Positions 61,615 to 64,000 of a stretch of 64,000 nt of DNA are shown here, piece by piece (positions within the stretch are counted from its first letter, which is position 1; the number at the start of each line of letters is the position of its first letter). Below the pieces are notes generated by a model that did not search any database, was not told where the DNA came from, and saw only the letters and a program-made list of their open reading frames with translations. Where the stretch lies: contig NZ_JAACYA010000002.1 in NCBI RefSeq assembly GCF_016617615.1, positions 857,018 to 921,017 on the forward strand, written 5' to 3'. The position numbers and the translations under genes are program-made. Source of the stretch: Persephonella atlantica (GTDB lineage: Bacteria; Aquificota; Aquificia; Aquificales; Hydrogenothermaceae).

Positions 61615-63585
61615 ATGAACTTTGAAAAAGGTTTAAATTTGGGGAATTGGGAGTTAATAAAAAAACTAGGGGAAGGAGGGAATTCCTACGTTTGGGAGGC
61701 AGTTAATGGGTGTACTGGAAGAAAATGTGCTTTAAAACTTCCGAAATTTCGCTTCGATAAAAGTAGAAAAATATATAAAATTGATAAATATAAATTATTA
61801 AGGTTTAAAAATGAAATAGAGATTCAAGAAAGAATTTCAGAACTGAAAATTCCTGGTATATTACCTGTTATTGACTACAATTTACCTAAAAAAATTTTTA
61901 AAGAAAGTTTTATTTATTCCATGGAAGAATATCCTTGGTTAGCAGTTCCTATAGCTAAGTCTTTAAAAAGCATGCTGAAAAACGAATCTTTCGAGAAGAT
62001 AATAACTTATTTTATTCAAATAGCGGAAACTTTGGAAAAGCTTCATAGAAGAAATATTGTTCATAGAGACATAAAACCAGAAAATCTTCTCTATTATAAT
62101 AAAAAGCCGTGTTTAAGTGATTTTGGAATTGCTAAATCTTTACATAAAGAACAAAAGGATCTAACCAAAACTGGAAAGAAAATAGGACCTAATTTTTTTA
62201 TTGCTCCAGAAATGAGGAGAGGAAAGTTTGAAGGTTTGGATCAAAAAAAAGCAGATATATATTCTTTTGGAGCAACATTATGGGCATTCTTGACACAAGA
62301 ATGGACAGGATTTGAAGGCGAATACAGTACTGAAAGTCTATCTATTCAAAAATACATCAGCAATTCTGAAAATATACTTTATGAGCCCATTGATGATATT
62401 ATAAAAAGGTGCACATACTATAATCCAGATAAAAGACCTAATATTTCAGAAGTCGTAGAACGCCTGAAAGAATGGAAAGATCTTAATGAAGAATTCATTA
62501 GAAATAAGTGGGTTTCTAAAGTTAAAAATATGATTCCTAGATACAGTCCTGTTAAAAATATTACATGGTCTGATGAAAAAGTTATTATTCCTATACTTCA
62601 AGAACTCGTTCATCTTAATCATATTCTTTTCCCGTTTGGCGGAGGTTTAGATATGACAGCTGTTGATTATTCTCAAGAAAAAGGTATGATAGATGTTAAC
62701 TGTGGAGGTTTAATTTATAGATTAAAAGTTGATTCACTTACTTTAGAGTATCTTGAGAAATTTCCTGAATGGAGTTATTTTCTTCTTAAAATCTCTGAAG
62801 TAGAACCTTTTGATAAAAGATTCAAAGGCCGTTATGAAGAACCTTTAACTGAGATAAAACCTGGTTTATATTCAGATTACGAGTGTGGAGAGTGGAACAA
62901 TTTTGATGGAAAAGATTTGCCTGAATCAGCAAAACAAATAGTTCGTATTTTGAAAGGTAAAATTGCTGTTTTTTGCAAATCCAATGACTATGCACAAGGA
63001 AACATTAGAAACTTGGATAGTTATAAGGCTTGTCATGAGAAGATAGCAGGAGATAAGTTTAGAGAAATTATATGCAAGATTGCATCGTATATTGAAAATT
63101 ACCCAAATGCTCCTGATTTAGGAGAGAAATGTTATTCTGGTATTGATTATAAATTTATACAAAACGAAGAGGAGAAAGAAGGAAGAAAACTTACCAATAG
63201 AGAAATAGAAATTATCAAGCAAATTTTAAGTTTGTTAAAAGAGATAAAAGACAAAAAACCAGGAGTAAATGAACTTGTTTTGTCTGCGGATTCTATACAT
63301 GAAACACTTGAAAAGTTTACCTATTATATATTGGAAAAGGAAGAAAAAGAAAAACCTTTAAAAGAATTTCTTGAAAGTTTAAATAGGGAAGAGTTAATTC
63401 TCGTTGAGGCAGTAATGTACGGAGGAAGAGATTATTTTCTATATAAAAATAATCATCCTTTAGAAAGCTACATAAATTATTTAAAACAAAACATAAATGG
63501 AAGTATTACAATAAGTAATATTTTGAGCAAAGATCATAATGCTTTAATAAGTTATTTTAAATCTGGACTAGAAGCTTTTTCATAA
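61615..63585 (+). CDS. Ser/Thr protein kinase with unknown C-terminal domain
   Basis: The start ATG 61615 has GGTGAGG upstream; ATG 61600 is the alternative. The 656 residues begin with a Hanks-type kinase domain (about 10-295): GEGGNSYVW, VAIK-type CALKLPK, HRDIKPENLLY, SDFGIAK, APEMRRG and DIYSFGATLW. The remaining 350 residues are not recognised, include no membrane helix, and contain GGGLDMTAVDYSQ. Kinases of this kind occur in defence islands. It is the last gene of the element. Confidence 0.85.
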   Translation: MNFEKGLNLGNWELIKKLGEGGNSYVWEAVNGCTGRKCALKLPKFRFDKSRKIYKIDKYKLLRFKNEIEIQERISELKIPGILPVIDYNLPKKIFKESFIYSMEEYPWLAVPIAKSLKSMLKNESFEKIITYFIQIAETLEKLHRRNIVHRDIKPENLLYYNKKPCLSDFGIAKSLHKEQKDLTKTGKKIGPNFFIAPEMRRGKFEGLDQKKADIYSFGATLWAFLTQEWTGFEGEYSTESLSIQKYISNSENILYEPIDDIIKRCTYYNPDKRPNISEVVERLKEWKDLNEEFIRNKWVSKVKNMIPRYSPVKNITWSDEKVIIPILQELVHLNHILFPFGGGLDMTAVDYSQEKGMIDVNCGGLIYRLKVDSLTLEYLEKFPEWSYFLLKISEVEPFDKRFKGRYEEPLTEIKPGLYSDYECGEWNNFDGKDLPESAKQIVRILKGKIAVFCKSNDYAQGNIRNLDSYKACHEKIAGDKFREIICKIASYIENYPNAPDLGEKCYSGIDYKFIQNEEEKEGRKLTNREIEIIKQILSLLKEIKDKKPGVNELVLSADSIHETLEKFTYYILEKEEKEKPLKEFLESLNREELILVEAVMYGGRDYFLYKNNHPLESYINYLKQNINGSITISNILSKDHNALISYFKSGLEAFS

Positions 63586-63703
63586 AGAATAAAAAGTTTG
63601 CCCCTTATAGTAAGGTGTCATGATAATAATTATCTCCTTTCACAAATTGCAGTCCTAATTATTTCAGCTACTACAACAACAGCTACCCGGCTTAAAAACC
63701 CCC

Positions 63704-63732
63704 TTGACATTCACATTCAGGTTGTATATATT
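63704..63732 (+). promoter_or_regulatory. outward-facing stable-RNA-type promoter at the right end
   Basis: TTGACA 63704-63709 and TATATT 63727-63732, spacing 17, the same boxes and spacing as the tRNA-Pro and tRNA-Asn promoters. It reads toward the attR repeat and the 16S gene. A hairpin CGCTTTT/AAAAGCG (63739-63757) follows. Confidence 0.65.
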
Positions 63733-63801
63733 ATTATCCGCTTTTGATAAAAAAGCGTTCCCGTTTTGAATATGTGAAGTTAAAATCGGTTTGCGGGCGA
63801 G

Positions 63802-63813
63802 CCCCCGCAACCA
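63802..63813 (+). repeat. attR candidate: 12-bp repeat of the tRNA-fMet 3' end
   Basis: CCCCCGCAACCA, identical to 29054-29065. The flank TTGCGGGCGAG before it forms a 7-bp stem with CCCGCAA. Confidence 0.75.
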
Positions 63814-63814
63814 A

Positions 63815-63919
63815 AAAGGCTACTTGGATATAACAAAAGGGTTGACTTAAGAAAAGGTTTGTGTTAAACTGATTTTCTGTCTAAGGTCGCTTTAACTATC
63901 TGTGTTAAAGGCTACTTGG
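63815..63919 (+). repeat. 13-bp direct repeat flanking the rrn promoter
   Basis: AAAGGCTACTTGG occurs at 63815-63827 and 63907-63919, 92 bases apart. The rrn promoter lies between the copies. Confidence 0.6.
63842..63870 (+). promoter_or_regulatory. rrn operon promoter
   Basis: TTGACT 63842-63847 and TAAACT 63865-63870, spacing 17, about 95 bases ahead of the 16S start. Confidence 0.65.
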
Positions 63920-63963
63920 CATAGGGAATAAGGGAGCTGAGGGCCAGGGAAAGGATAAGATTT

Positions 63964-64000
63964 TGTATGGAGAGTTTGATCCTGGCTCAGCGCGAACGTT
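63964..64000 (+). rRNA. rrs: 16S ribosomal RNA, 5' end only
   Basis: The universal 5' segment AGAGTTTGATCCTGGCTCAG begins at 63971 and the next bases CGCGAACG fit a bacterial 16S. The gene continues beyond the window. The exact 5' end is estimated. Confidence 0.95.

Larger units (their letters stand above)
29054..63813. mobile_element. integrated mobile element, about 34.7 kb, in tRNA-fMet next to the rrn operon
   Basis: The left end is the 3' part of tRNA-fMet with a large serine integrase gene reading into it; the right end is a 12-base direct repeat (CCCCCGCAACCA) just upstream of the 16S rRNA promoter. Between them no housekeeping gene is seen, while recombinases, a relaxase-like and a coupling ATPase gene, toxin-antitoxin and restriction-type genes are. 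Shared promoter motifs occur only inside. The element type (conjugative or mobilisable) is unsettled because no mating-pair genes are recognised. Direct sight: repeat and genes; inference: boundaries. Confidence 0.8.

Noticed and set aside
63754..63762. GCGTTCCCG also found at the start of tRNA-Asn (27421)
   Set aside because: Only 9 bases match and no further tRNA arm follows; taken as chance.

Overview
The first 29 kb and the last 190 bp are ordinary chromosome of what looks like a thermophilic, AT-rich bacterium of the Aquificota (Hydrogenothermaceae, Persephonella/Sulfurihydrogenibium-like). This placement is an inference from gene order, protein style and the secreted-type subunit c; no database search was possible.

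Chromosomal part, 1-29,065. Genes include the end of chorismate synthase; atpB, a Usp-like gene and atpE; the classical rpmH-rnpA-yidD-yidC-mnmE run followed by rho, rpmE and prfA; tRNA-Arg(ACG) and tRNA-Ala(GGC); a two-gene YeeE/YedE sulfur transporter; proS; a GAF-PAS protein and a PilB/GspE ATPase; ychF; a DAACS symporter and an AEC carrier; a Wzz-like protein, a TPR protein, a porin-like protein and a His-rich small protein; argG; valS with a large insertion; tRNA-Asn; a SagB-type nitroreductase; ppa; and a tRNA cluster Pro(TGG)-Arg(TCT)-fMet(CAT).

Integrated element, about 29,054-63,813 (34.7 kb). A large serine integrase reads into the 3' half of the tRNA-fMet gene. The last 12 bp of that tRNA recur just before the 16S rRNA promoter, so the element appears to sit between tRNA-fMet and the rrn operon. 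Its parts are: (i) an integrase operon with three tiny genes; (ii) a leftward operon of a metallophosphoesterase, two lipoproteins, a two-TM coiled-coil protein and a secreted protein; (iii) a repeat-rich 1.3 kb region with a candidate plasmid-type replication initiator; (iv) a rightward operon of two HTH proteins, an HD-domain protein like MOBH relaxases, and a TraD-like coupling ATPase; (v) a toxin-antitoxin island (HEPN, AbiEi/AbiEii, zeta-like) with four copies of an unrecognised small module and several decayed genes; (vi) a tyrosine recombinase; (vii) a defence-type island with a cytosine-5 methyltransferase, a Bsp6I-like restriction enzyme, a possible nuclease plus KAP-type NTPase pair, a T/G-mismatch glycosylase of the Mig.Mth type, another PD-(D/E)XK protein and a Ser/Thr kinase.

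The integrase operon, the secreted-protein operon and the transfer operon share one promoter-like motif (TGAAAAATTCCG then TTTATATA), which suggests one switch for excision and transfer. No VirB4-like ATPase or other mating-pair genes were recognised, so the element is either mobilisable only or uses unfamiliar transfer machinery.
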